Below the pieces are notes generated by a model that saw nothing but the letters and a program-made list of their open reading frames with translations, had not been told where the DNA came from and searched no databases. The translations under genes and the position numbers were made by a program. Positions 35,086 through 43,985 of a stretch of DNA of 64,000 bases are shown piece after piece. The stretch's first letter is position 1. Each line of letters opens with the position of its first letter. The stretch lies in contig NZ_PJME01000035.1 in the NCBI RefSeq assembly GCF_002954775.1, positions 37,886 to 101,885 on the forward strand, written 5' to 3'. Source of the DNA: Streptomyces geranii (lineage in GTDB: Bacteria > Actinomycetota > Actinomycetes > Streptomycetales > Streptomycetaceae).

Positions 35086-35705
35086 GTCGGATCCCCCACA
35101 TCGCCCACATCCCCCAGATCCCTCAGTTGCCGCGCGAGGCGCTTCAGGCCCCGGTGCGCGGCCGTACGTACCGCGCCGGGGCGCTTCCCGAGCACCCGGG
35201 CGGCGGTGGTGGCGTCGAGACCGACGACCACGCGGAGCAGGACCGCCTCGGCCTGATCACGCGGGAGCCCGGCGACGAGACCGAGGGCGTACTCCGTGGA
35301 GAGGGTCTCCAGGGCCTGGTCCGGGGTGCTGTACGGACCGGGCAGTTCCAGTACGTCGTCTTCGAGCGCCGTCCCCCGAGGCCGTACCCGTCTTCGGCGC
35401 AGCAGGTCGAGGGCGCGGTTGCGGGCGATGGTCGCCGTCCAGCCGCGGAAACCGGCGCCGTCGCCCTTGAACCGGCCCAGGTCACGGGAGATCTCCAGCC
35501 AGGCGTCGGAGGCCACGTCCTCGGCCTCGTCGCCGACGAGGCCGCGCAGATAGCCGAGGAGTCCGGGCTGCACCAGCCGGTACGCGACCGCGAAGGCGGC
35601 CTCGTCACCGTCCTGGGCCCGCGCCACGGCATCGCCCAACTCCTCGTCGTACACCTGTACTCGGCGGGGTTCCCGTCGTCCCTGGCCCAAGCGCTGTCCT
35701 CCCAT
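35082..35705 (-). CDS. ECF sigma factor (paralogue)
   Basis: This 207-residue sigma factor has region 2 (LLGYLRGLVGDEAEDVASDAW, FRGWTATIARNRALDLLR) and region 4 (LPRDQAEAVLLRVVVGLDATTAARVLG, AVRTAAHRGLKRLARQL). The ATG at 35705 is preferred, as the upstream in-frame extension lacks family sequence. It is followed by the 61-residue partner rather than a full anti-sigma factor. The C-terminus ends in a short DLGDVGDVGD repeat. Confidence 0.9.
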   Translation of the reverse strand: MGGQRLGQGRREPRRVQVYDEELGDAVARAQDGDEAAFAVAYRLVQPGLLGYLRGLVGDEAEDVASDAWLEISRDLGRFKGDGAGFRGWTATIARNRALDLLRRRRVRPRGTALEDDVLELPGPYSTPDQALETLSTEYALGLVAGLPRDQAEAVLLRVVVGLDATTAARVLGKRPGAVRTAAHRGLKRLARQLRDLGDVGDVGDPT

Positions 35706-35769
35706 GGGCAACTGCGTCCCGGGGCGCGGAAACGTCACAGCCGGCACCCAGCCGGGACTGCGGGGCAGC

Positions 35770-36174
35770 TCAGGGCGTCGTCGCGTCCCGGCACAGCAGC
35801 CGCAGCGAGCCGTGCCCGGCGAAACAGCGGCGAGCCTCGTCGACCGGGTCCCACAGCCGCCCGTCGGCCGTACGGACCCAGTGCCCGCCACCCGCCTCCA
35901 GCCACTCGGCGCCGCCCCCGGTCCCCCGGACGATCACCTCACCGGCGTACGCCCCGAAGCCGCGCAGCACCGACTCCACGGCGGCGTACGGCGGCTGCTC
36001 GCGGCGGAGTTCCTCAATCATCCGGTCGACGCGCCACAGGCTCTGGGTCGAGTAGTCGAGGCGCAGCCGGGCGCCCTCGCGCATCGTGGCGACGGTGTCG
36101 GCGGCCCAGCGCACGGGTTTGGCGGCGGCGTGCGGGCGTTGCGGTGTCCGGTGTGCTGCTCGGTGTGCTGTCAC
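35770..36174 (-). CDS. Uncharacterised soluble protein (134 aa)
   Basis: I do not recognise this protein. It has an alpha-helical N-terminal half (LRLDYSTQSLWRVDRMIEEL) and a small beta-rich C-terminal half (GEVIVRGTGGGAEWLEAG, WVRTADGRLWDPVDEARR). This looks like a compact alpha/beta domain, with no signal peptide and no membrane segment. Codon use is typical of the genome, supporting a real gene. It is upstream of, and in line with, the sigma factor at 35082-35705 but separated by 64 bp. Confidence 0.65.
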   Translation of the reverse strand: MTAHRAAHRTPQRPHAAAKPVRWAADTVATMREGARLRLDYSTQSLWRVDRMIEELRREQPPYAAVESVLRGFGAYAGEVIVRGTGGGAEWLEAGGGHWVRTADGRLWDPVDEARRCFAGHGSLRLLCRDATTP

Positions 36175-36307
36175 AGTTCAGGAAAGCGTGCAGGTGGCGG
36201 CCGGTGTCACCCCCATCGCGGCGACTGCCCCGGATCGGTGCGGGACCATCGCAGGTCCCTCCCGGAACGATCACGGGAAGCACACAGGAACCGCCCTCTC
36301 CCGGCGG

Positions 36308-36895
36308 TCAGGCCCGGCCGCGGGCCCGTCTCGACACCACCGCGCGCAGTACGCGCCGCCCCTCCGTCGACACCGCCATCGCCTGCCGCAGTCCGCCCGC
36401 GCCGTGCTCGGCGAGCAGTTCCAGGACCCTGGTCTGGCGCCGCAGTTCGGCCTCGACGAGGGGCGGCATGCCCTCCGTACGGCCTTCCCTGAAGGAGTCG
36501 ACCGAGGACGCGCCGGTGGCCGAGGCGTCCAGGAGCCGGTGGATGCGCAGGGCGGCGACGGAGCAGGCGTCGGCCCATTCGCGCACGCTCGCGGCGGACC
36601 GGGTGGCGGGCGCGGCGGCGAGCATCCGCCGGGCGAGGAGGACGGCCTCACCCTCGGCCCCGCCCTCTCCCGTGGTCTCGGTGTCGTCGGTGGCGTCGGT
36701 CTGGAGTTTTACCCGGACCTGTTCCAGGCGGGTCGTCCACTCCTCCGGTTCGGCACCGTCGGCGAGGCCCGCCCACAGGGGGCGCAGGATCTCGTCGTCC
36801 CCGCCCAGGAGGGACACGCACCGATCCAAACAAGCCAGTCCGCCCGCTGCCAGGCCGCGCTCGTCGGCCCGAGCGATCAGTTCCACCAGGCTCAT
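36308..36895 (-). CDS. Uncharacterised helical protein (195 aa)
   Basis: I do not recognise a family. The chain appears almost wholly helical (SLVELIARADERGLAAGG, EAVLLARRMLAAAPATRS, ALRIHRLLDASATG, LVEAELRRQTRVLELLAEHG), with an acidic Thr/Glu/Gly loop near 75-90. No signal peptide is seen. The ATG at 36895 is preferred because the upstream extension overlaps the end of the next gene and lacks its codon pattern. Confidence 0.65.
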   Translation of the reverse strand: MSLVELIARADERGLAAGGLACLDRCVSLLGGDDEILRPLWAGLADGAEPEEWTTRLEQVRVKLQTDATDDTETTGEGGAEGEAVLLARRMLAAAPATRSAASVREWADACSVAALRIHRLLDASATGASSVDSFREGRTEGMPPLVEAELRRQTRVLELLAEHGAGGLRQAMAVSTEGRRVLRAVVSRRARGRA

Positions 36896-36971
36896 GCACG
36901 CCTCCCTCGCCAGGACGCCGACCCTTACGGAGCCCGCGCGTTTCCTTGCTGCGTGCAACGTACCCGGCTCG

Positions 36972-37532
36972 TCACAAGGGCAGAACACCCAGGCGGTCCA
37001 GGAACCGGAAGAACAGATTTTCGGCCAAAGGGTCCGGCTCTGAGGTCAGTACGTCGAGGAGCGGCCCGGCGTTCACCCTGTGACCGGCCTCGGCGGCCCA
37101 GTCGACCGCGCGGCCGGCCGCGTCACCGGGTTCGAGGAAGTAGTCGTCGAGGGTGAGCCCGCCGCCCCCTTCGTCCCCGTCCTCGCCCTCGCCCTCGTCC
37201 TCGGGGCCGCCGTCCCCCTGCCCGGCGCCCAGATACCCGGCCATGGCCTCGCGGGCCAGACAGGTGGTCCAGGCGCCGCTCTCGGGCGCCGCCGCCTCCA
37301 GTACGACACAGCGGCTGTCCATGACGTACCCGAAGAGCGCGGGCGCGTCCGTCTCCAGCGCGAGGGTGTTCATGCTGCCGACGTCACCGTCGCCGCTCGG
37401 GTACTCCCACACCTGCCAGCCGTCGTCGCGCCGTTCGCGCACGGTCAGCCCGTCGCGCACCGCGCGCAGCGCGTCCGTCTCGGCGAGTGGCCGCTCGCTC
37501 CTGCCCACGATCAGGTAGCCCCAGTAACCCAA
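36972..37532 (-). CDS. Uncharacterised protein (about 186 aa)
   Basis: The start is probably the TTG at 37532, which gives an N-terminus GYWGYLIVGRSERPLAET after GGGGGAAGG; an in-frame start at 37583 would add 17 residues. The middle is beta-rich and includes WQVWEYPSGDGDVGSMNTL and FGYVMDSRCVVLEA, and an acidic Glu/Gly/Asp linker lies near 125-140. No membrane segment or signal peptide is visible. I can assign no function. Confidence 0.65.
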   Translation of the reverse strand: MGYWGYLIVGRSERPLAETDALRAVRDGLTVRERRDDGWQVWEYPSGDGDVGSMNTLALETDAPALFGYVMDSRCVVLEAAAPESGAWTTCLAREAMAGYLGAGQGDGGPEDEGEGEDGDEGGGGLTLDDYFLEPGDAAGRAVDWAAEAGHRVNAGPLLDVLTSEPDPLAENLFFRFLDRLGVLPL

Positions 37533-37678
37533 TGCCTTCCCCCGGCCTTTCGGTCCTGCCCACTGCTGCTCGCTACTGCTCACTCTTCTCGGCGCTGCTC
37601 GCTACTACTCGCTACTACCCGTGCCGAATACACCACAGGCCCAAGGGAGTTGGCCAGTGATCCGACGCGCCGGGCGGG

Positions 37679-38416
37679 TCAGGCGCTCACGGGGGCCGGA
37701 CCGCGCAACGCCTTCTCGTGCTGCATCCGGGTGAGCCGGAGCACAACGAGGATCGCGAGGATCGCGGCGGCGATGTCGGCCACGTCCGAGACCAGCATCT
37801 GCCCGGCGGCGCTCTGGATCTCGTCGGCCGTCCCGGCGGAGCGGTACGCGGTGAAGGCCAACCGGCTGGTGAGGAGCGAGCCGAGCCACAGCGTCCACCA
37901 GGTGTTGACCAGGCCGTGCCGTGCGCGGCCGTCGGGGCTGCTCGCGTCCCAGATGTCCACCATGATCCGGCGCGGGAACCACAGGCTCACGAACGGCACG
38001 AACCAGCCCCAGCCCGCCCAGGCGCGCTTCATGCGGTGGCCGAACGGGTTGAACACCTCGGCGTTGACCCGCACCCGCAGGAACCAGACCAGGTAGACGA
38101 TCATCGTCACGACCACGGACGCCGGCTGCAGGTATCCGGCGGTGGCGTAGAGCGAGTCCGCGTGGTCGGCGTCGCGCATGAGGGCGTCGTAGGCGGCGCC
38201 GTCGACGCCGTCGATCGCGAGGGACCCCATCACGTCGTACATGACGAGGTCGGCGTAGACGGCGAACAGGTCGACGGCGATCACCAGACCGAGCAGCGCT
38301 GCGACGGCCTTGCCGAGGCCGACCGGGGAGCGGAGCCAGGCGGGGCCGTGCGGCTGGAAGGCGGGCCCGGTCGGTGCGGCGAGCGGGCGGTGTTCATTGG
38401 TGTGTTCACTGGTCAT
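37679..38416 (-). CDS. DUF4328 membrane protein
   Basis: This 245-residue integral membrane protein has about six hydrophobic segments. The pattern LVWFLRVRVNAEVFNP, then AWAGWGWFVPFVSLWFPRRIMVDIW is the recognisable core of the DUF4328 family. ADHADSLYATAGYLQPASVV lies in the loop before it. Function is unknown. The ATG at 38416 follows a short spacer after an upstream inverted-repeat region (38489-38522). Confidence 0.8.
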   Translation of the reverse strand: MTSEHTNEHRPLAAPTGPAFQPHGPAWLRSPVGLGKAVAALLGLVIAVDLFAVYADLVMYDVMGSLAIDGVDGAAYDALMRDADHADSLYATAGYLQPASVVVTMIVYLVWFLRVRVNAEVFNPFGHRMKRAWAGWGWFVPFVSLWFPRRIMVDIWDASSPDGRARHGLVNTWWTLWLGSLLTSRLAFTAYRSAGTADEIQSAAGQMLVSDVADIAAAILAILVVLRLTRMQHEKALRGPAPVSA

Positions 38417-38488
38417 GCGGGTCCCCCGACAAGAAGCCGGGCGCGCTCCCTCCCAGGAGTACGCCCGGCATACGAATACGCGTGACAC

Positions 38489-38522
38489 CACCAGCACGTA
38501 AGTACTACTGGTGTTACTTACG
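38489..38522. promoter_or_regulatory. Interleaved inverted repeats upstream of the DUF4328 gene
   Basis: CACCAG (38489-38494) pairs with CTGGTG (38508-38513), and CGTAAGTA (38497-38504) pairs with TACTTACG (38515-38522). The two pairs are interleaved, so they cannot form both hairpins at once. They look more like overlapping protein-binding sites than a terminator, 73-106 bp before the DUF4328 start. Confidence 0.5.
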
Positions 38523-38587
38523 CGGAACTTACGGGTCGTGCGGCCCGTGCGTCCACCCGATTCGGCCCATCGGCCTGTGCGGCCCGT

Positions 38588-40306
38588 TCAGCCCAGCCGT
38601 CCCGCCAGCGTCTTGAACTCGGTCCAGGTCAGGGGCGGCTTCGCCCGGGGGTCCCAGAGCTTCTGGACGGTCGCGCGCAGGGGCATGCGGATGCCTGCGG
38701 CCACCTGGTTCTGCGTCTGCGATCCGGCGAGGTCGCACCAGACGGCGAAGGCCCCGCCGACTATCTGCTTGTCGTACGCCGACGACACGGCCGTACTGCC
38801 GCGCAGCACGCGCGGGGTCCACTGCTTGTAGATGCGTTCGCCGGTGGGGTAGACGAAGGTGTTGGGCTGGCCGAGGACGTAGTAGAGGTACTCGTCGTTG
38901 TAGTTGACGACCTTGCGGCCCGCGCTCAGATACCCGGTCGGCTGCCGGGCGCCGATCTCCTTGCCGGTCCAGTAGGCGACCTGGATGTCCTTGCCCGGCT
39001 GCACCGAACTCGACTGGTAGAAGCCGTCGTTCCAGGCGCGCAGGGCCGTGTGGCCGTGGGCGCGGACGGTGGCCGCGCGGTCGTTGAGCCAGCCCGTCGC
39101 GAGGTCGGAGACACCGGCGCCGGACCCGTACTTGGCCTTGGCCGCGGCGGCGAGCTGGGGGTAGGAGGCGGCGGGGTTGGACACCGTCAGGGCCCGGTAC
39201 TCGTCGCCGCCGAGGTTCCAGGACGCGCCGGGGAAGAGGTCGGCGTACTCGCCCAGCAGGTCGTCGACGATCTTCGCGGCGCCGGGCTTGGAGATGTCGA
39301 TCGCCCCGCGCGCAGCGACGCCCTGCGCGTTCTTCAGCTGGAGGTCGGGGTGGGCGGCGAGAACCGCGCCGAGGTGTCCCGGGGAGTCGATCTCGGGCAC
39401 CACGGTGATGTGCCGGCTCGCGGCGAGGTCCAGGATGCGGCGGACCTCGGCCTTGGTGAGGTGCTGCGCGGAGACGACCTCGGGGTGGCTGTCGGAGGCG
39501 ATCCGGAAGCCCTGGTCGTCGGAGAAGTGCAGGCCCAGCTCGTTGAACTTGAGGTCGCCCAGCTCACGGACGCGCGCCTCGATCCAGGCCGCCGTGAAGT
39601 GCTTGCGCGCGATGTCCAGCATCAGCCCGCGCTGCGCCTTGGCGGGCCGGTCGCGTACGACGCCCTCGGGGGCGGTGCTTCCGGCGGCCACCTCCTGCTT
39701 GAGGGTGCGGGTGCCGTAGAAGACGCCCGCCTCGGCGGGTCCTGCGACGGTGACCAGGCGGTTCCTGACGGTCAGGGTGTAGGACTCGCGGCCCTTCGCC
39801 GCCTGCCCCGGGTCCAGCTTGAGCTGGACGTCCCCGGCACGCGGGGCGGCCGTCCCGCCGTACGTCATCCTCAGCTCACCGGCGAGCAGCTTCCCCTCGT
39901 CGGCGAGGCCGGCCGCGGTGACGACCACCCGGGCGGTCGCGGCGGGGCGCCAGCCGGGGCCCCGGGCGGGTACGTGCTCGCGGACGGCGGGGATGGTGCG
40001 GGGCGTCTTGGACAGGGGGTAGGCGCGGGCGGGGACGGTCGGGGTGGGGGCGGTGGAGGAAGGGGTGCGGGACACGGCCGCGGGGTCGGAGGAGCCGGCT
40101 CCGGGCACGTCGGAGGAGCGGGCCGCGCCGGTGGACGCGGTGTCACCGGCCGCGGTGCCGGTGGCGGGGCCCGTGTCACCGACCGGCCAGAAGGCGACGG
40201 ACACGCCCACCGCCCCGGCGGCGACGAGAACTCCGGCTCCGAGAAGCAACCCGGACCCGCGCCCGTACGTCTTCCGCTCAGGAGCCCTGCGCCGCCGCCC
40301 GGTCAC
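38588..40306 (-). CDS. GH20 beta-N-acetylhexosaminidase, membrane-anchored or secreted
   Basis: This 572-residue exported enzyme removes terminal GlcNAc/GalNAc. An uncleaved-looking signal anchor (GSGLLLGAGVLVAAGAVGVSVAFW) is followed by a Ser/Thr/Pro linker. A GH20 N-terminal domain spans about 110-225, and the catalytic barrel spans about 230-560. LHFSDDQGFRI and the catalytic Asp-Glu pair in WNLGGDEYRAL are present. The GTG at 40306 is preceded by AGGTGGG. A role in chitin or wall turnover is likely. Confidence 0.92.
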   Translation of the reverse strand: MTGRRRRAPERKTYGRGSGLLLGAGVLVAAGAVGVSVAFWPVGDTGPATGTAAGDTASTGAARSSDVPGAGSSDPAAVSRTPSSTAPTPTVPARAYPLSKTPRTIPAVREHVPARGPGWRPAATARVVVTAAGLADEGKLLAGELRMTYGGTAAPRAGDVQLKLDPGQAAKGRESYTLTVRNRLVTVAGPAEAGVFYGTRTLKQEVAAGSTAPEGVVRDRPAKAQRGLMLDIARKHFTAAWIEARVRELGDLKFNELGLHFSDDQGFRIASDSHPEVVSAQHLTKAEVRRILDLAASRHITVVPEIDSPGHLGAVLAAHPDLQLKNAQGVAARGAIDISKPGAAKIVDDLLGEYADLFPGASWNLGGDEYRALTVSNPAASYPQLAAAAKAKYGSGAGVSDLATGWLNDRAATVRAHGHTALRAWNDGFYQSSSVQPGKDIQVAYWTGKEIGARQPTGYLSAGRKVVNYNDEYLYYVLGQPNTFVYPTGERIYKQWTPRVLRGSTAVSSAYDKQIVGGAFAVWCDLAGSQTQNQVAAGIRMPLRATVQKLWDPRAKPPLTWTEFKTLAGRLG

Positions 40307-40529
40307 CGGTTCCCACCTGCCCGAGCCCTACGTATCTCCCGCATGCCACGCACCTCCTAAGTCCACCGTACGTTCCGAAACTCTCCCGTTCGGGTGAAAT
40401 TCAGACGGCCGAAGGACAGCTCCTGACCACTCTCGATAATGTGAGCGGTACTTCTCCCACGGCAACCCAGAACTCCGAGGACTCCCGCTGCCCGCGCACC
40501 GCCTTTCCCCTCTCTCCGGCCGGCTGGCC

Positions 40530-41036
40530 ATGCCGACCCAGACGCGCACCGAGTCCCCCTCTCCTACGCCGGCCGGCCTGGACCGGTTCAACACCGCCCC
40601 CGCCGCGGAGATCGAGCGCACCCTCCTCGCCTGCCTCCGCAGCCTCCGCTGGTCCCACCGCCTCACCGACCACCGCCCCTACCCGGACCTGGACTCCCTC
40701 CTCGCGGCAGCGGACGAGGCGGCCTACGACCTGACCCCGGGCGACCTCTGCGAGGCCTTGGCGGCGGAGTCGCTGCCGGAGCTGCCGGAGGGGGTGTACG
40801 CGGTGGCACATACGGCGCTGGGTGCGGCCCATGCGGCATACGAGGCCCGCTTCGGCCACGTCTTCGTCATCTGCCTCGACGGCACCCCTCCCACAGAGGT
40901 GCTGAACACGATCCTGGCGGCCATCCGGTCACGTTTGGCGAACGACCCGGAGGAAGAGCGGGTAGTGGCGGCAGAGGAACTCCGGCGCCTGGCAAGAGAA
41001 CGGTTGACGGGCGTACTCAGGGGCGCGGGGCTGTGA
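40530..41036 (+). CDS. UraD-like (OHCU decarboxylase family) protein, divergent active site
   Basis: This 168-residue protein has the helical UraD fold pattern, best seen in ALGAAHAAYEARFGHVFVICLDG followed by LNTILAAIRSRLANDPEEERVVAAEELRRLARERL. UraD decarboxylates OHCU to S-allantoin in urate breakdown. The conserved H-P-x-[IL]-G loop carrying the catalytic histidine is not found here (the region reads AAESLPELPEGVYAV), so ordinary OHCU decarboxylase activity is doubtful. No other urate genes are nearby. Confidence 0.7.
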   Translation: MPTQTRTESPSPTPAGLDRFNTAPAAEIERTLLACLRSLRWSHRLTDHRPYPDLDSLLAAADEAAYDLTPGDLCEALAAESLPELPEGVYAVAHTALGAAHAAYEARFGHVFVICLDGTPPTEVLNTILAAIRSRLANDPEEERVVAAEELRRLARERLTGVLRGAGL

Positions 41037-41286
41037 CATTTGCGGCTCCGCCGCGGGGCGCGACCAGCCACTGACGACCCGCACCCGGCGAAACAACAGC
41101 ACCCCCTCCCCCGGTAGCCGCACGCAATAGCCCGTACGAAGCCTGTTTGATCACATCAGTAGGCCCGCTGTAAGCATTCCGACAACACGTCGCTACGATG
41201 GCCGGGGCCGGTGGACCGTACCCGGCCGGGCCCGTCCGACACACCGAGCCGGCGCGGCCCCGATCCCCGCTCCCGGAGGGTTTTCC
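41037..41286 (+). promoter_or_regulatory. Upstream region of the sdh operon
   Basis: This 250-bp non-coding stretch must hold the sdhCDAB promoter. TACGAT at 41194-41199 is a possible -10 box, 87 bp before the sdhC start, but I see no matching -35. No Rex-type TTGTGA palindrome is present. Confidence 0.4.
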
Positions 41287-41667
41287 GTGCCGGCTGGAAC
41301 GCTGTACCGCGGCCGGGAAGGAATGTGGTCCTGGGTGGCTCATCGAGTCACCGGCGTCCTCATCTTCTTCTTCCTGTTCGTACACGTCCTGGACACCGCT
41401 CTCGTCCGTGTCTCCCCCGAGGCCTACGACAAGGTCGTGGCCACGTACAAGACGCCGATCGTCGCCGTGCTGGAGTACGGCCTCGTCGCCGCAATCCTCT
41501 TCCACGCGCTCAACGGCCTGCGTGTCATCGCCGTCGACTTCTGGTCGAAGGGCCCCCGCTACCAGAAGCAGATGCTGTGGACCGTCGTCGGCCTGTGGGT
41601 CGTACTGATGATCGGGGCGATCTACCCCGTCCTCGGTCACGCCGCTCGTGAACTGTTCGGGAGCTGA
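41287..41667 (+). CDS. sdhC: Succinate dehydrogenase cytochrome b556 subunit
   Basis: This 126-residue membrane anchor has three hydrophobic helices. AHRVTGVLIFFFLFVHVLDTAL carries the conserved histidines near the haem site, and YGLVAAILFHALNGLRVIAVDF is the second helix with the conserved H-x-x-N-G-[IL]-R. It starts at a GTG after GGAGGG and is followed by sdhD after 5 bp. Complex II couples succinate oxidation to menaquinone reduction. Confidence 0.95.
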   Translation: MPAGTLYRGREGMWSWVAHRVTGVLIFFFLFVHVLDTALVRVSPEAYDKVVATYKTPIVAVLEYGLVAAILFHALNGLRVIAVDFWSKGPRYQKQMLWTVVGLWVVLMIGAIYPVLGHAARELFGS

Positions 41668-41672
41668 CGCAC

Positions 41673-42164
41673 ATGGCGACGACTGAATCCACCGCCTCGG
41701 GCATCGGCCCCGTCGAGGGCGCGGGCGCCTTCTCCGGTTACGACGCCGACAACCCGGCGCCCCTGATCGAGGCCCCGCGCAAGCGCACCAAGAAGACCCC
41801 GAAGTCCACCCGGGGCAACTTCGAGATGTACGGCTGGCTGTTCATGCGGCTGTCCGGCATCGTCCTGGTCGTGCTGGTCCTGGGCCACCTGCTGATCCAG
41901 CTGGTGCTGGACGGCGGTGTCTCCAAGATCGGCTTCGCCTTCGTGGCCGGCCGCTGGGCCTCCCCGTTCTGGCAGGTCTGGGACCTGCTGATGCTGTGGC
42001 TGGCGATGCTGCACGGCGCCAACGGCCTGCGCACCGTCATCAACGACTACGCGGAGCGCGCGAACACCCGGCTGTGGCTCAAGGGCCTGCTCTACACCGC
42101 CACGGTGTTCACGATCCTGCTGGGCACGCTGGTGATCTTCACCTTCGACCCGAACATCCGCTAG
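41673..42164 (+). CDS. sdhD: Succinate dehydrogenase hydrophobic membrane anchor subunit
   Basis: This 163-residue subunit has a cytoplasmic N-terminal extension of about 55 residues that ends in a basic KRTKKTPKSTRGNFE. Three membrane helices follow: WLFMRLSGIVLVVLVLGHLLIQLVL, then LLMLWLAMLHGANGLRTVINDY with the conserved histidine, then LYTATVFTILLGTLVIFTF. It pairs with SdhC to bind haem and quinone. Confidence 0.93.
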   Translation: MATTESTASGIGPVEGAGAFSGYDADNPAPLIEAPRKRTKKTPKSTRGNFEMYGWLFMRLSGIVLVVLVLGHLLIQLVLDGGVSKIGFAFVAGRWASPFWQVWDLLMLWLAMLHGANGLRTVINDYAERANTRLWLKGLLYTATVFTILLGTLVIFTFDPNIR

Positions 42165-42230
42165 AAGCCTGATGGCCACGGTGCTGAAGGCCAGAGGGAC
42201 TGAGGGACAGAGGGACTGAGGAATTTCCTG

Positions 42231-43985
42231 ATGAAGATCCACAAATACGACACCGTCATCGTCGGCGCGGGCGGCGCCGGCATGCGCGCCGCGATCGAGT
42301 CGACGAAGCGCAGCCGTACCGCCGTACTGACGAAGCTCTACCCGACCCGCTCCCACACGGGCGCCGCGCAGGGCGGTATGGCCGCCGCGCTCGCCAACGT
42401 GGAGGAGGACAACTGGGAGTGGCACACCTTCGACACGATCAAGGGCGGTGACTACCTGGTCGACCAGGACGCCGCCGAGATCCTGGCGAAGGAGGCCATC
42501 GACTCCGTCCTCGACCTGGAGAAGATGGGCCTGCCGTTCAACCGGACGCCCGACGGGACGATCGACCAGCGGCGTTTCGGCGGCCACTCCCGCAACCACG
42601 GTGAGGCGCCGGTCCGCCGGTCCTGCTACGCGGCCGACCGCACCGGTCACATGATCCTCCAGACGCTCTACCAGAACTGCGTGAAGGAGGGCGTGGAGTT
42701 CTTCAACGAGTTCTACGTCCTCGACCAGCTGATCGTCGAGATCGACGGCGTGAAGCGGTCCGCGGGCGTCGTCGCCTACGAACTGGCGACCGGCGAGATC
42801 CACGTCTTCCAGGCGAAGGCCGTGATCTACGCGTCCGGCGGCTGCGGCAAGTTCTTCAAGGTGACGTCGAACGCGCACACGCTGACGGGTGACGGCCAGG
42901 CGGCGGTCTACCGTCGCGGGCTGCCGCTGGAGGACATGGAGTTCTTCCAGTTCCACCCGACCGGCATCTGGCGCATGGGCATCCTGCTGACGGAGGGCGC
43001 CCGCGGTGAGGGCGGCATCCTCCGCAACAAGGACGGCGAGCGCTTCATGGAGAAGTACGCGCCGGTGATGAAGGACCTGGCGTCGCGTGACGTCGTCTCG
43101 CGGTCCATCTATACGGAGATCCGTGAGGGCCGGGGCTGCGGCCCCGAGGGCGACCACGTCTACCTCGACCTCACCCACCTCCCGCCGGAGCAGCTGGACG
43201 CCAAGCTGCCCGACATCACCGAGTTCGCCCGCACCTACCTGGGCATCGAGCCGTACACGGACCCGATCCCGATCCAGCCCACCGCGCACTACGCGATGGG
43301 CGGCATCCCGACGAACGTCGAGGGTGAGGTGCTGTCCGACAACACGACGGTCGTCCCGGGCCTGTACGCGGCTGGCGAGGTCGCGTGCGTATCGGTCCAC
43401 GGCGCCAACCGCCTGGGCACGAACAGCCTCCTGGACATCAACGTGTTCGGGAAGCGGGCCGGGATCGCGGCGGCGGAGTACAGCCAAAAGGCCGAGTACG
43501 TCGAACTCCCCGAGAACCCGGCGGAGTTGGTGATCTCCCAGGTGGAGCACCTGCGTGAGTCCACGGGCACGGAGCGGGTCGCCGCGCTGCGCCTGGAGCT
43601 GCAGGAGACCATGGACGCCAACGTCATGGTGTTCCGTACCGAGCAGACGATCAAGACGGCCGTGGAGAAGATCGCGGAGCTGCGCGAGCGCTACCGCAAC
43701 GTGTCGATCCAGGACAAGGGCAAACGGTTCAACACGGACCTGCTGGAAGCGATCGAGCTGGGCAACCTGCTCGACCTCGCCGAGGTCATGGCGGTGTCGG
43801 CCCTCGCCCGCAAGGAGTCGCGCGGCGGTCACTACCGCGAGGACTACCCGAACCGCGACGACGTCAACTTCATGCGCCACACGATGGCGTACCGCGAGGT
43901 GGGCGACAGCGGCACCGAGTCCATCCGTCTCGACTACAAGCCGGTCGTCCAGACCCGCTACCAGCCGATGGAGCGTAAGTACTGA
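42231..43985 (+). CDS. sdhA: Succinate dehydrogenase flavoprotein subunit
   Basis: This 584-residue catalytic subunit has the N-terminal FAD motif VIVGAGGAGMRAAIE, then RSHTGAAQGGMAAAL with the histidine expected to bind FAD covalently. FGGHSRNHGEAPVRRSCYA and the substrate-site HGANRLGTNSLLD are also present. The C-terminal helical domain ends in LDYKPVVQTRYQPMERKY. Full length for the family. The stop shares its final A with the ATG of sdhB. Confidence 0.97.
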   Translation: MKIHKYDTVIVGAGGAGMRAAIESTKRSRTAVLTKLYPTRSHTGAAQGGMAAALANVEEDNWEWHTFDTIKGGDYLVDQDAAEILAKEAIDSVLDLEKMGLPFNRTPDGTIDQRRFGGHSRNHGEAPVRRSCYAADRTGHMILQTLYQNCVKEGVEFFNEFYVLDQLIVEIDGVKRSAGVVAYELATGEIHVFQAKAVIYASGGCGKFFKVTSNAHTLTGDGQAAVYRRGLPLEDMEFFQFHPTGIWRMGILLTEGARGEGGILRNKDGERFMEKYAPVMKDLASRDVVSRSIYTEIREGRGCGPEGDHVYLDLTHLPPEQLDAKLPDITEFARTYLGIEPYTDPIPIQPTAHYAMGGIPTNVEGEVLSDNTTVVPGLYAAGEVACVSVHGANRLGTNSLLDINVFGKRAGIAAAEYSQKAEYVELPENPAELVISQVEHLRESTGTERVAALRLELQETMDANVMVFRTEQTIKTAVEKIAELRERYRNVSIQDKGKRFNTDLLEAIELGNLLDLAEVMAVSALARKESRGGHYREDYPNRDDVNFMRHTMAYREVGDSGTESIRLDYKPVVQTRYQPMERKY

